Shown: positions 29,391-38,262, numbered from the stretch's first letter. The stretch: DNA of 43,239 nucleotides from Candidatus Equimonas faecalis (GCA_018066245.1 JAGHRT010000032.1:1-43239); one strand, 5' to 3'. Numbers and translations are program-made. The notes: a model not told the origin generated them from the sequence alone.

Positions 29391-29541
29391 GTGATTTTTT
29401 CCGAGAGTAGGCTGGATTTTTCGCTAAAAAATGTCCCTTGTGCGCAAAAAGCCGAGGCTGGGGCGCGGGAAAGGCAGGTGCAGGTTTCCTTTTGGGAGGC
29501 GGGGGATGGCCGGGGGGATGGTGTGAACCGGTTGAAGGAAT

Positions 29542-29581
29542 CCCCTGAAAAGTGCTGGGAAAATGCCAGTTTTTTCAGGGG
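29542..29581. terminator. Perfect hairpin after porT
   Basis: CCCCTGAAAA pairs with TTTTCAGGGG, with an inner CTGG/CCAG stem. It lies 30 bases past the porT stop on the minus strand. No external T-run follows, so it may be a processing or stabilising hairpin instead of a classic terminator. Confidence 0.5.
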
Positions 29582-29611
29582 AAGGGGTTTCTTAGGTGCG
29601 GTGTGTACACC

Positions 29612-30343
29612 TTATTCTATATAGAAGGAGACCACCACCATACCAGCCGTGGCCTTGTCCATGCTCTGCGTGTAGATGGTTTGCGAGGGGTCGGTCAGGT
29701 CCTTGCGTTTCTTGTCGAGTATATTGCCGAGGCCGAGGCAGAATTTCAGTTCGGGGATAAACTTGAAGAAGGGCAGATAGATGTCGCAGCCGGCTCCGAG
29801 TTCGAGAAACAGGTTGAGGGGCTTGGCCCGCAGCATGGCGTGCTTACCGGTGCTGAGGTCGTACATCGGAGCAAGGCCGGCGAGGAAGTAGGGCCTGTAG
29901 TTGTTGAAGCGGGGCGCACTGATTTTAAGGTCAATCGGCATGCCGACGTAGGTGCTCCGCATTTCCTGTGATTCGTGAAGCCCTGTGCGTTGGTTTTGGA
30001 AAAGGATTTGCTTGGATCCGAAGTGGAGTGTGGGGTTGAATCGCAGGGCCAGATAGCGGTGGAGCTTGAGTTCGCCCAACACGCCTACGGAGAAGCCCCA
30101 GCCGGTCTGGTCGTTTTTCGCCGTCCACTGGTCGCCGCTTGCGGGATCTATATAGCCGTTGCCCTGCATCGTGAGCCACTGGTCGTGTACGCCTACGTTG
30201 AAACCGTAGTGCCAGCGGCGCTCGTCGATGTAGGGCTTGTTCTGCACGCGCCGCTGCTGGGCGAGGGCCGGAAGGCAGCATAGAAGCAGGAGGCACAATG
30301 CTCCACTGCGCCACACGGCTTTTCCCCATTTTTGAGACCGCAC
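29612..30343 (-). CDS. porT: PorT-like type IX secretion component
   Basis: A 243-residue outer membrane beta-barrel protein, judged as PorT by the block PYIDERRWHYGFNVGVHDQ just after the signal peptide, by the LFLELGAGCDIYLPFFK strand and by the end GMVVVSFYIE. PorT is needed for T9SS function in Porphyromonas and relatives. The GTG at 30343 is preferred as start because it gives a compact signal peptide (core ALCLLLLCCLPALA). A longer frame to 30418 adds 25 residues of low-complexity sequence with no signal character. It is downstream of the sulfotransferase on the same strand. Six kilobases of T9SS genes follow at higher coordinates. Confidence 0.78.
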   Translation of the reverse strand: MRSQKWGKAVWRSGALCLLLLCCLPALAQQRRVQNKPYIDERRWHYGFNVGVHDQWLTMQGNGYIDPASGDQWTAKNDQTGWGFSVGVLGELKLHRYLALRFNPTLHFGSKQILFQNQRTGLHESQEMRSTYVGMPIDLKISAPRFNNYRPYFLAGLAPMYDLSTGKHAMLRAKPLNLFLELGAGCDIYLPFFKFIPELKFCLGLGNILDKKRKDLTDPSQTIYTQSMDKATAGMVVVSFYIE

Positions 30344-30476
30344 TATGCAACGCTCCTCTCCGGTGGGGGAGGGGAGTGTCCTTCTGAGGGTTTGGCGGAG
30401 GGGAGGGAAGCGGTGCATTGTTCGGGAGGATAATTGCGGTTGCTCTTGTTGCCGGCAACGTCTGCCGGCGGAGGGG

Positions 30477-31598
30477 TCAGTCTTGGCCGTGGGCCTCGTC
30501 GTAGCCCCATTGGGTGATGGCGTCCTGCCAATGCTCTTTCACGAGGCGTATGGTACGGTCGTCGTAGCTGTACTTGCGCTTCTGGTGGCCGCTCCTCGAC
30601 AGGACGTAAGTCTCCATGCGGCGGCGTGCAGCGTTGAAACCGGGAAGGCGCAGCTTGTTGTAGATGCGTGCCAATTCGCCCATAGGGTCGGCCTCGAAGT
30701 CCTCGAAGCGGACTTCCACGAGGTGCTTGGCGGGAATGAGGGTCTTATCTCTTTCGTAGCGCTCGTACATGAGCTTGTACGTGCGGAGCACCTGTTGCTC
30801 CACATCGGCTTCGGAGTAGTTGTGGAGCTTGAGGGGGATGAGCGTCTTGGTGAAGTAGTTGCGGCTCGACTCAAAGACCGTGTAGGGATTTCTGACGAGA
30901 TAGATGAACTTGGCCTTGGGATAGACTTTCAGGATTTCCCTGATACGGGCCGTGTGGGGCGGGTTTTTGGAGAGGAACTGCTGTCCTCCGGTGTTCCACA
31001 GGCTGATGTTTACCAACTGCCGGAACTTGGTTTGCCACTCGTGGCGTTCCTCGTCGGTGAGGTCGTCCATGAGGAGGAAGCGGCGTGCCATTTCTTCTTC
31101 GTCCTGGGGGAAGTACCACCAGTGGTAGTAGGATTCGGGCATCAAGTTGGACAGGGCGAACTCCTCCTCCTGCGGAAGGTCGGGTGCGAGCTCCAGCCCG
31201 TCGGTGGGCCGTCGGTCGGGCATTATCCAGTTCATCACCCGCTTGAAGAAGGGCTGGCCGAACATCACGAGGTGGGGAAACACGGTCTGGTAGGTGGTGC
31301 AGTAGCCGAAGGTCTCGTCGCAGCAGAGCACATTGTGCAGGAAGGTGGTGCCACTGCGCCAGTGCCCGAGAATAAATACGGGCTCATCGCTCAGGATGCC
31401 CTGCTCCAACAATTTGCGGTACCGCCGCTGCTGAATGGGGGTAAAGAGCGACATCAGGCGGCAAATGGACTTGGTGAGCACATACTTGGTGCGCCATCCT
31501 TTTTCCACCTTGCGGCCTTTTGTTATTCGCTGGAAAGTATGCCAGTCCGCCCCGACGAGGGTATTGACTGGCAGTTTATAGAAGTTAATCAGACCCAT
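30477..31598 (-). CDS. Sulfotransferase family protein
   Basis: A 373-residue PAPS-dependent sulfotransferase-like enzyme. The 5'-phosphosulfate-binding loop is ILGHWRSGTTFLHNVL near residue 77 and the 3'-phosphate-binding motif is YLVRNPYTVFESSRNYF near residue 230. VRFEDFEADP near residue 300 fits the conserved C-terminal region. No signal peptide is seen, so it is cytoplasmic. Family members move sulfate from PAPS to a hydroxyl or amine on a lipid, sterol, sugar or small molecule. The substrate cannot be told here, and no PAPS synthesis genes are in the window. It sits between gldN and porT. Confidence 0.85.
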   Translation of the reverse strand: MGLINFYKLPVNTLVGADWHTFQRITKGRKVEKGWRTKYVLTKSICRLMSLFTPIQQRRYRKLLEQGILSDEPVFILGHWRSGTTFLHNVLCCDETFGYCTTYQTVFPHLVMFGQPFFKRVMNWIMPDRRPTDGLELAPDLPQEEEFALSNLMPESYYHWWYFPQDEEEMARRFLLMDDLTDEERHEWQTKFRQLVNISLWNTGGQQFLSKNPPHTARIREILKVYPKAKFIYLVRNPYTVFESSRNYFTKTLIPLKLHNYSEADVEQQVLRTYKLMYERYERDKTLIPAKHLVEVRFEDFEADPMGELARIYNKLRLPGFNAARRRMETYVLSRSGHQKRKYSYDDRTIRLVKEHWQDAITQWGYDEAHGQD

Positions 31599-31632
31599 GG
31601 TAAGATGTATTGGTGGAATGTTTCTTCCTTGT

Positions 31633-31709
31633 TTATAGGATAGCTTTTATTAGTCTATACGATAGCGGAAATTAGTCCGCCGACAGTTTCCCCTGGTCTA
31701 TAGGATGGG
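31633..31709. repeat. Dispersed repeat copy between the sulfotransferase gene and gldN
   Basis: Contains TATAGGATAG, TTAGTCTATACGATAG, TTAGTCCGCCGACAGTTTC and CTATAGGATGG. A short perfect hairpin TTCCGGA-TGC-TCCGGAA follows at 31711-31727. The rest of the gap to 31811 holds nothing I recognise. Confidence 0.8.
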
Positions 31710-31811
31710 ATTTCCGGATGCTCCGGAAGTCCATGTCTCTCTATAAGCCAAGTTTTTCTCCTTTCAGGGAGAGTCAGAGGAGACCGTGGCGGGAGGCCGG
31801 CTGCAGGCGGC

Positions 31812-32915
31812 TTAGTGGCGCTGGCGGCGCACACTCAGTTTGCTCCCGCTGGCCGAAGACTTGCTGGACTTGGGAGCCTTGCTCTTGGCAGGCTTGGACG
31901 ATTTGGACGAGGAGGACTTCACCGATGCGCTGCGGTCGCGCTTGCGGGAGGCGGCGGCACGCGTGGTGCGATTGGCGGACTTCGCGTCAGCCTCTGCCAG
32001 ACTGTCGGTCAGCGTCGTGTCGGCAGGAATACTGTCGTGCCCCCACACGTGGCGGCGGAAGTCGGCCAGTTCCTTCTCAATGCGCTTTTGTTCCTTCGTC
32101 ATGGCCGAGTCGGTGGGGCAGTAGTTGGCCAGGATTTTGTCCTGAAGGTTCGTGACTTTGTAAATCTCGCCTTCGTAGCGGTTGGTGGTGAAGTAGTCGT
32201 CGGCACTCACGGTGGCGGCGTTGTTGAGGTTTGACCCCATCAGCTCCAACTTACTCAGATAGGGCGCAGCCTCCTCGTAGTTCACCCAGAACATGGGGTT
32301 GCGCAGCTCTGAGCCGCCAAACTCGCTGTCGCCCCGCTGGAGGACAGGACAGATGGCCGTTACCTTCGTGCGGAAGGAGGCCGTGTGCTGGTCGTAGTAG
32401 CTGCTCTCTTTTATGAAGTAGAGCTTCACGGCCTCGGAGGGGAGGTCGGCATCGTTCAGGCGGATGCTCGTCTTCCCATCCTTATCCACCTTTTCATAGT
32501 AAATCTCGTAGGTGTCCATAATCTTGGTGGGCTTCATCTGATGCTTGGCATCGAAATGCTCATTGCCGTCCAAGGTGTACTCGTAGGCTTTCACCTTGCC
32601 CTGAAGCACCAACTTGAAAAGATAAGTAAAGAGATTCATGCGGCCGCCCTGCGGCATAGTGGGAAAATACAGGGTGGCATTGGCGTCTTTATTGAGGTCG
32701 AGTGAGCGGTAAACGTCGCGACGCCATGAGGCATCGGCAGGCATTTCCTGCGCCGTGGGGAACTCGCGGCCCTCTACGGCAAGCTTCTGGACGGTGGACT
32801 GCTGCGTCTCTTTCTGAGCCCGCCGTGCAGCCGGCTGGGCCTGTGTGAGCGTGGCGCATGAAGCACAGGCTACTGCGCACAGGACGGCTTTTCTGAAAAA
32901 CGGAGTGGTATTCAT
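31812..32915 (-). CDS. gldN: GldN (PorN), type IX secretion ring protein
   Basis: A 367-residue periplasmic T9SS protein. GldN/PorN associates with GldK/PorK as a ring under the outer membrane. The signal peptide ends near residue 26 (CASCATLTQA). The family core follows: WRRDVYRSLDLNKDANATLYFP, shown as WRRDVYRSLDL and NATLYFP, then VKAYEYTLDGNEHF, MFWVNYEEAAPYL and ADFRRHVWGHD. The last about 55 residues are an unusual Ser/Lys/Ala-rich basic tail (KSSSSKSSKPAKSKAPKSSK). The gap to gldM is 14 bases, so it is the end of the porP-gldKLMN operon. Confidence 0.93.
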   Translation of the reverse strand: MNTTPFFRKAVLCAVACASCATLTQAQPAARRAQKETQQSTVQKLAVEGREFPTAQEMPADASWRRDVYRSLDLNKDANATLYFPTMPQGGRMNLFTYLFKLVLQGKVKAYEYTLDGNEHFDAKHQMKPTKIMDTYEIYYEKVDKDGKTSIRLNDADLPSEAVKLYFIKESSYYDQHTASFRTKVTAICPVLQRGDSEFGGSELRNPMFWVNYEEAAPYLSKLELMGSNLNNAATVSADDYFTTNRYEGEIYKVTNLQDKILANYCPTDSAMTKEQKRIEKELADFRRHVWGHDSIPADTTLTDSLAEADAKSANRTTRAAASRKRDRSASVKSSSSKSSKPAKSKAPKSSKSSASGSKLSVRRQRH

Positions 32916-32929
32916 CTTGTTCCTTGTTT

Positions 32930-34483
32930 TTACTTAACGATAATTTCCATTGCGGAGGGCAGCGTGCGCTCTATACCGTCGGGGCCAATGGCGTGCACCT
33001 CGGAGATATAGAAGCGGTTGCCGGTGCGCAGCTCGCGGATGGAGTTGCGCTGGTCTTCGGTCAAGTTGGCTCCGGCGGAGGGCTTGGGCACGGCATTGCC
33101 CATGCGGTCGAAAAAGACGGTCTTGAAGGAAAGCACCTTAAAGGGAATGTTCAAAAGCCCGTCGTCAATCGCGGCACCCACGCTCTTCACGCCGAGAATA
33201 CTGGCCTTGGCGAGGCGACCGCCTCTGAAGTGGTCGTCGCCCACCACCATGTAGGGCGTAGGATCGGGCAACTTGCGCACCTTGAAGGTAACGTTGCCCA
33301 TCGGCTGGCTCTTGCCGTTCACCACGCCGGTGATGGAGAACGTAACGTCCTTACCCACGGCGGCAGGGCGGGCGATGTAGTGGCCGTCGCCCTTGGACGT
33401 GAGCGTGCCGCCCTGCATACTCACCGTGATTTTGTCGCTGGAAATGCCGCTTGCGCTTACGCTGATGGGATTGTCGAAGCCGGCATAGAGCACGTTCATT
33501 AGGTCGGCAGCCACGGTGGCACCGCTGGGCGGCGCTATGACGTTGTACTTTTGCGTAAACTCGCGGCGGATGATGTCGCCGGCAGCGTTGGGCATCTGTA
33601 TATAGCCCGAGAAGGTGTACTCGCCCGGGGAGCCCACGCGGAAGTTGTAGGACCCGTCGGGGCTGATGCGGCGACCGTTCACGTAGATTTCAGGCCGCTG
33701 TGTCGTATCGACGGCTGCCATGAAGATGCGGCTGCGGAACTCGTCGCCGGGGAAGAGCGTGGTCATCTCCGGCAGGCAGTAGGCTCCCAGCTCATTGACG
33801 CGGATGTCCTTCAGGTCTATGTTGCTGACGAGCGTGTGCAGGACTTCGTTTTCGGCCTTGCGGACATCGCTTTGCAACTTGCTGAGCATGGTTACGGCGG
33901 CTATGGAGGGCATGGCCTCGAACATATATTCCTGCCAGTTCTTGCCTATGTTGTCGCCTTTTTGCGGTACGTCGGTGCTGAGGTTGGAGGCGATGATGGC
34001 GCGTTGGCGCGGGTCGGTTACGTAGGCCGTTATGAACTCGCGGTAGGCGTTTATGTCCTTGAAGAGTTTTTCGCCCTTTCCCCTCGACGGAGCCAGCATG
34101 ATGTGGCCGGCAGCCTCCAAGTCCTCTTTGTTTTGGAGGTCGAGGGGTGTGCCGTCCTTGCCGTCGGCCTGGCGGGCGATGGCCCACTTCAGACTGTCGG
34201 CGAAGTCGTAGAGGCGGTCGGAGGCTTGCTTGACGGCTGAGGCGCGGTCGTACCACGCCTGCACCTTTGCGGGGTTTTTCTTCAGCTGCGCCTTGAAGTC
34301 GTCGTAGATGGCTTTGTTCTCCTTCTCGGCATTCTCCGTGGTGCGCTGTAGGGAATCGCCCACGAGGGTAAAACCTTTCAGCACGTCGTTGGAGACGTTG
34401 AGCGCCAGCATGGCCATCAGTACGACGTACATCAGGTTGATCATCTTCTGGCGGGGAGATATGGTTCTTTTCTTTACGGGCAC
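32930..34483 (-). CDS. gldM: GldM (PorM), type IX secretion motor protein
   Basis: A 517-residue inner membrane protein whose periplasmic part spans towards the GldK/N ring. GldM with GldL forms the proton-powered motor of T9SS. The N-terminus RQKMINLMYVVLMAMLALNVS is the single membrane helix with the family block; written shorter it is NLMYVVLMAMLALNVS. A helical periplasmic region follows, then beta domains (SGYIQMPNAAG, VTFSITGVVNGKSQPMGNVTF as GNVTFKVRKLPDP). The length is as expected. It is 14 bases upstream of gldN and 69 bases downstream of gldL. Confidence 0.95.
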   Translation of the reverse strand: MPVKKRTISPRQKMINLMYVVLMAMLALNVSNDVLKGFTLVGDSLQRTTENAEKENKAIYDDFKAQLKKNPAKVQAWYDRASAVKQASDRLYDFADSLKWAIARQADGKDGTPLDLQNKEDLEAAGHIMLAPSRGKGEKLFKDINAYREFITAYVTDPRQRAIIASNLSTDVPQKGDNIGKNWQEYMFEAMPSIAAVTMLSKLQSDVRKAENEVLHTLVSNIDLKDIRVNELGAYCLPEMTTLFPGDEFRSRIFMAAVDTTQRPEIYVNGRRISPDGSYNFRVGSPGEYTFSGYIQMPNAAGDIIRREFTQKYNVIAPPSGATVAADLMNVLYAGFDNPISVSASGISSDKITVSMQGGTLTSKGDGHYIARPAAVGKDVTFSITGVVNGKSQPMGNVTFKVRKLPDPTPYMVVGDDHFRGGRLAKASILGVKSVGAAIDDGLLNIPFKVLSFKTVFFDRMGNAVPKPSAGANLTEDQRNSIRELRTGNRFYISEVHAIGPDGIERTLPSAMEIIVK

Positions 34484-34552
34484 GGTGTGTGGAGTTAAAA
34501 GTTAGGAATTAAAAGGGTAGGCAGTGAGCGCTTGGTCTCCTTTACTTTTAAT

Positions 34553-35596
34553 TTATGCCTCGCCGCCGGCTGCGGCGGGGTTGGCCATGATGTTGAGCTG
34601 CTGCATCATGCGTGCGTAGATTTGGTTCACTTCGTCAATCTTCTTGGCCAGTTCGCGCGTCTGGTCGTTGATTTGTTCGATGGTGGTTACCTGCTTGCTG
34701 ATGCTGGCGAAGTGGAGCTCGTAAATCTTGTTGATGCCGATGAGCGTGCGGTTGAGGTTTTCCATCTCCTGGGAGTCGCGGGTGAGTCGAGAGGACTGCT
34801 CGTCCACCTTCTGGAGGGTGTCGGTGAGGGTGCGGAGCTTTTCGATGTAATCCTGAGAGGCGGCCTCCATGTCGGGGGAGAGCACGGCCTGAGCACGGTG
34901 CAGCAACTCGTCGTTGGCCATACGGATGATTTTTGCCAGTCGGTCGGACTCTTCACCGCCTTCGGGCATGGCTGCGCTGATGGCATCGGAAATGATCTGG
35001 TCGGTTGCAGAGAGGGGGGCCTGGGGGGCGTTGCCTGTGGCTGGAACGGCCTGGCTTCCGCCTGCGGCTCCGCCGCCGATGACCACGGTGCCACCGCCGC
35101 CCTGTCCGCCACCGATGATGACGGTGCCGCCTGCGCCTGTGCCTGCCGTGGCTGCCACGGCCTCACCTTCCGCACCGGTAGCGGGTTGAGAGCCGGCGAG
35201 GGGAACGCCCACGACAGGACTTCCGCTCACGGGGCCGCCGACAGGATTTATTACTCCGCCGACAGTTTGTCCTACTCCGCCGACAGTTTGTCCTACTCCG
35301 CCGACAGTTTCGCCTTCTTCTTCCTCCACGTAGTCGTCGGCTACGGTGGCTTCGCCCGTCTTATCGAAAGGACGGTCGAAAGCCGAGATGAAGAACACGA
35401 ATACCTCCGTGCCCATGCCCACAAAGAGCATGAGGTTGGCTCCGGCTATATGGGTGAGCTTGAAGAGCGTGCCGAGGATGATGATGGACGCGCCCCAGTT
35501 GTAGGCATAGTTGAGGAAGGTCTGGCCGGGCACGCTGTCCATCCAGCGTTGCATACGGGCCACGAGGTTTACTATAGGGTTTGCTTTCTTGGGCAT
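34553..35596 (-). CDS. gldL: GldL (PorL), type IX secretion motor protein
   Basis: A 347-residue inner membrane protein with two N-terminal membrane helices (residues about 33-73; NWGASIIILGTLFKLTHIAG, GMGTEVFVFFISAFDRP). The C-terminal cytoplasmic helical region starts near residue 195 (ATDQIISDAISAAM) and ends in a coiled coil. GldL is the stator-like partner of GldM. The linker between the two parts (residues about 92-195) is greatly expanded: first an in-frame run of the dispersed DNA repeat (TVGGVGQ units, residues 95-121), then a Gly-rich segment with TVIIGGGQ and TVVIGGGA. It is 2 bases from gldK. Confidence 0.94.
   Translation of the reverse strand: MPKKANPIVNLVARMQRWMDSVPGQTFLNYAYNWGASIIILGTLFKLTHIAGANLMLFVGMGTEVFVFFISAFDRPFDKTGEATVADDYVEEEEGETVGGVGQTVGGVGQTVGGVINPVGGPVSGSPVVGVPLAGSQPATGAEGEAVAATAGTGAGGTVIIGGGQGGGGTVVIGGGAAGGSQAVPATGNAPQAPLSATDQIISDAISAAMPEGGEESDRLAKIIRMANDELLHRAQAVLSPDMEAASQDYIEKLRTLTDTLQKVDEQSSRLTRDSQEMENLNRTLIGINKIYELHFASISKQVTTIEQINDQTRELAKKIDEVNQIYARMMQQLNIMANPAAAGGEA
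35234..35314 (-). repeat. Dispersed repeat inside gldL, three 21-bp units in frame
   Basis: On the plus strand ACTCCGCCGACAGTTTGTCC recurs every 21 bp, with a diverged fourth unit. The gene reads the complement, ACT-GTC-GGC-GGA, as Thr-Val-Gly-Gly. This is the opposite strand and another frame compared with lptD and mutL. Confidence 0.9.
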
Positions 35597-35598
35597 GG

Positions 35599-37050
35599 CT
35601 ATTTCTTCTTACTGGTGTTGTTAGTTGCGGATGTTGTACTGGCTTTGGAGCGCACGCATCGGAAGCCTATGAAAGAGCGGGGCTGGTTCTGGTATTCCCA
35701 TGAGCGCCATGCGCTTCGGATGAGGCTTTGGGGATCTTTCCATGAGCCTCCGCGCACGCTCTTGCGCTTCAGTATGTAGGGGTCTTCCTTGGCGGCGTCG
35801 TAGCGGAGCTCAGGATTGAGGTCAGCCATGGCGGCCACGCCGCTGGCGGTATAGACCGTGCTTGTCCATTCGGCGACGTTGCCTGCCATATCGAAGAGGC
35901 CGTTGCTGTTGGCGCCGTAGATGCCCACCTTGGAGGTAATCAGGTTGCCGTCCTCGGTGTAGTTGCCCTCGTCGGGCTTGAAGTTGGCGTTGAAGCACCC
36001 CTTGTCGTTGGTCATGTCGCCCGACTCCCACGGATAGGGGTTGCCCTCCTTGCCGCGGGCGGCGTACTCCCACTCGATTTCGGTGGGGAGGCGGTAGCGC
36101 TGAATATAGCGGGCTTGGGGGCCGAGGCCGCGCAGGAGATAGGCGGTGCGCCATGCGCAGAAGGCCTGTGCCTGCTCCCACGTTACGCCCACCACGGGGT
36201 AGTCGCTGTAGGCGGGCGACGACCAGTAGTTGCGCATGTAGGTTTCGTTGTAGGCGTTGGTGAAGTCATTGACCCAGCACGTCGTGTCAGGATAGACGTT
36301 CACGATGTACGTATTCAGGAAGTCGTACATCGAGGAGAGGGGCCTCGTGATGGTCTGTCGCACTATGCGCCCGTCATCGTCGATGTAGGCGGTGTCTTTG
36401 CTGATGATGATTTGCTCATCGGCATTGACGGTGTGGTCGGTGTTGAGGTCGCGCTCTTCGGGGTTGAGACGGTATTTGCGCAGGGCGGCCTTCTCGTAGT
36501 CGAACACCTCGTAGCGATAGTTCATCTGCTGGGCATCGAGCATTTTCGTACCGTCAATCTCGTGCGTCCGATAGACGCTTTCCAAGGCACGCTCCTGATC
36601 TTCGTTGGGCTTGCGCCAGGGAATGGCCTTGGTCCAGTTGAGGTGGGGCTTGACGGGGTCGCCGTTGCGATCCACCTCAATCTTGAAGGTTTCGTCGCCG
36701 CCGTAGGAGGGATCGGCGAGGCGTTCGCGCACGATGCTGTCGCGCACCCATTCCACGAACTGCCGATACATGGAATTGGTTACCTCGTTCTGGTCCATCC
36801 AGAAGCCGTCGACGCTGATGTCCTTGGTCTGCGAGCCCGTACCCCAGAGGGAGTCTTGCTCACTGAGGCCCACCTTGAGGTAGCCTCGCTTCACCTCCAC
36901 CATTCCGTAGGGTGAAGGTTCCATGACGGTGGCTCCGCGTGAGCCCGTCACTTCGCCGCCATTCTGCATGGCACGGCTGCCGGAGCCCATGCAGGAGATG
37001 AGCATGGCGGTGGCAGCGCAGGCGGTCAGTATCTTTGTTAGTGCTTTCAT
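35599..37050 (-). CDS. gldK: GldK (PorK), type IX secretion lipoprotein
   Basis: A 483-residue outer membrane lipoprotein. A lipobox is visible in AMLISCMGS, with the modified Cys at residue 20. The rest is a formylglycine-generating-enzyme-like (FGE-sulfatase) fold: WMDQNEVTNSMYRQFVEWV, YPVVGVTWEQAQAFCAWR, LPTEIEWEYAARG, GLFDMAGNVAEWTS and VRGGSWKDP. In T9SS this fold serves as a structural ring component with GldN. It starts 56 bases after porP and ends 2 bases before gldL. Confidence 0.95.
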   Translation of the reverse strand: MKALTKILTACAATAMLISCMGSGSRAMQNGGEVTGSRGATVMEPSPYGMVEVKRGYLKVGLSEQDSLWGTGSQTKDISVDGFWMDQNEVTNSMYRQFVEWVRDSIVRERLADPSYGGDETFKIEVDRNGDPVKPHLNWTKAIPWRKPNEDQERALESVYRTHEIDGTKMLDAQQMNYRYEVFDYEKAALRKYRLNPEERDLNTDHTVNADEQIIISKDTAYIDDDGRIVRQTITRPLSSMYDFLNTYIVNVYPDTTCWVNDFTNAYNETYMRNYWSSPAYSDYPVVGVTWEQAQAFCAWRTAYLLRGLGPQARYIQRYRLPTEIEWEYAARGKEGNPYPWESGDMTNDKGCFNANFKPDEGNYTEDGNLITSKVGIYGANSNGLFDMAGNVAEWTSTVYTASGVAAMADLNPELRYDAAKEDPYILKRKSVRGGSWKDPQSLIRSAWRSWEYQNQPRSFIGFRCVRSKASTTSATNNTSKKK

Positions 37051-37106
37051 ATTCCTTATATATTAATAATGTGCGAAAGGGTGGTCGGGGGGAGCGGGGC
37101 TTCGGC

Positions 37107-38066
37107 TTACAGCCAGCGGACGCTTTTGTGGAGATTGCGGCCCTTTTTCCCGAGGTTCAGGTCCAGCTTGTAGCCCAGCGACACCTCGTGCTGTCCTGCG
37201 CCGAGCCCCATTCCTTGGGTGTTGGCCTCATAGGAGTAGCAGATGTTGATGCCGTGGAACACGCAGCCGGCGAAGATGGTGAAGCTGTGCTTTGGGGCGT
37301 AGCTGGCTCCGAAGTTGAAGTTTTTGGTGTCGCGCTCAAAGATGAATCGGGCGGTCAGGTCGCCGCGCCAGGAGAGCAGGTCGGTGCGAAGGATGGCGGA
37401 GGGCACCATTTTGAAGTAGGGGTTGCCGGTGTGGACGGTGTAGGCGGCGTTCATGTAGTAGTGCCGCTTGGTCTGATACTGGTTTTTGTCGCCCAAATCC
37501 ACGGTCGGGGCGAGAGCGTGGCTTAGGGCAAGTCCCACGCTCAGGTCTTTCCACTGATAGAGCAGGCCGACGCTGAGGTCGAAGCCTGAACCGGTCATTT
37601 GGCTTGAGCTGAAGGCGGGGTCGGAGGGGTCTTCAAGGTCGGCCTTGGAGCCGTCGGCGCTTTCCTGGAGCAGGTCGGCTTGCACGCCGAGGCTAAGGTG
37701 GTGGGCCTTCTTCTGTCCCATCCTGAACTGGTAGGCATACTGCACGGCGAACTTCTTGTGGCTGAAGATGCCGATGTTGTCGGCTTGGAACAGCGCACCC
37801 GCCCCGTGGCGTGTCTTGCCCAGCATGAAGGCCACGTCGGCCCCTGCAAAGAGGGTCTGTCCGGCTTGCTGGAAGCCGGCGGCGTGGGTTTGGAGGGCGG
37901 CGGTTATGTTGAGTTGGTCCGACTTGCCCGCCGCTGCGGGGTTGTACTGCGTTTCCACCATCCAGTACTGGGCATAGAGTGGGTCTTGCTGGGCGTTGGC
38001 GTGGAGCGAGGCCACGACAAGGAGCAGGCTCACTATGGTCGGGATGGAGGGAATACGGCGTGCCAT
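37107..38066 (-). CDS. porP: PorP/SprF family type IX secretion membrane protein
   Basis: A 319-residue outer membrane beta-barrel with a signal peptide (core PTIVSLLLVVASLHANA). The family start QDPLYAQYWMVETQYNPAAAG is clear (short form: DPLYAQYWM and YNPAAAG), and the C-terminus has strands such as HEVSLGYKLDLNL. PorP is part of the T9SS outer membrane complex and is the first gene of the porP-gldKLMN operon here. A weak -7-like box (AAGTTTTG on the minus strand) lies about 20 bases upstream, but it is not a confident promoter. Confidence 0.93.
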   Translation of the reverse strand: MARRIPSIPTIVSLLLVVASLHANAQQDPLYAQYWMVETQYNPAAAGKSDQLNITAALQTHAAGFQQAGQTLFAGADVAFMLGKTRHGAGALFQADNIGIFSHKKFAVQYAYQFRMGQKKAHHLSLGVQADLLQESADGSKADLEDPSDPAFSSSQMTGSGFDLSVGLLYQWKDLSVGLALSHALAPTVDLGDKNQYQTKRHYYMNAAYTVHTGNPYFKMVPSAILRTDLLSWRGDLTARFIFERDTKNFNFGASYAPKHSFTIFAGCVFHGINICYSYEANTQGMGLGAGQHEVSLGYKLDLNLGKKGRNLHKSVRWL

Positions 38067-38154
38067 AACAATTCACTAACGCAAAACTTTTCCATTTATT
38101 ATGCGCGGGTGTGAGTTTTTTTAAGGAAAAAAGCGGCTGGCCTGCTGAAACCGT

Positions 38155-38262
38155 AGTCTGTTGGCGGACTTCGCCTCGCTAATCTATAGACTGCGCACAA
38201 TTAGTCCGCCGATAGGAAAAACTCTCGGCGGACTACGAAAAACTCTCGGCGGACTACGAAAT
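38155..38262. repeat. Dispersed repeat copies between recG and porP
   Basis: A single TTGGCGGACTTCG is followed by CTATAGACTGCGC and AGTCCGCCGATAGG, then two direct inverted-core units (ACTCTCGGCGGACTACGAAA, starts 38221 and 38242, period 21). The gap 38067-38328 otherwise holds nothing I recognise. Confidence 0.85.

Noticed and set aside
30344-30418. Longer N-terminus for PorT
   Set aside because: The added residues are low complexity and not signal-like; the GTG at 30343 gives a better signal peptide. This remains uncertain.
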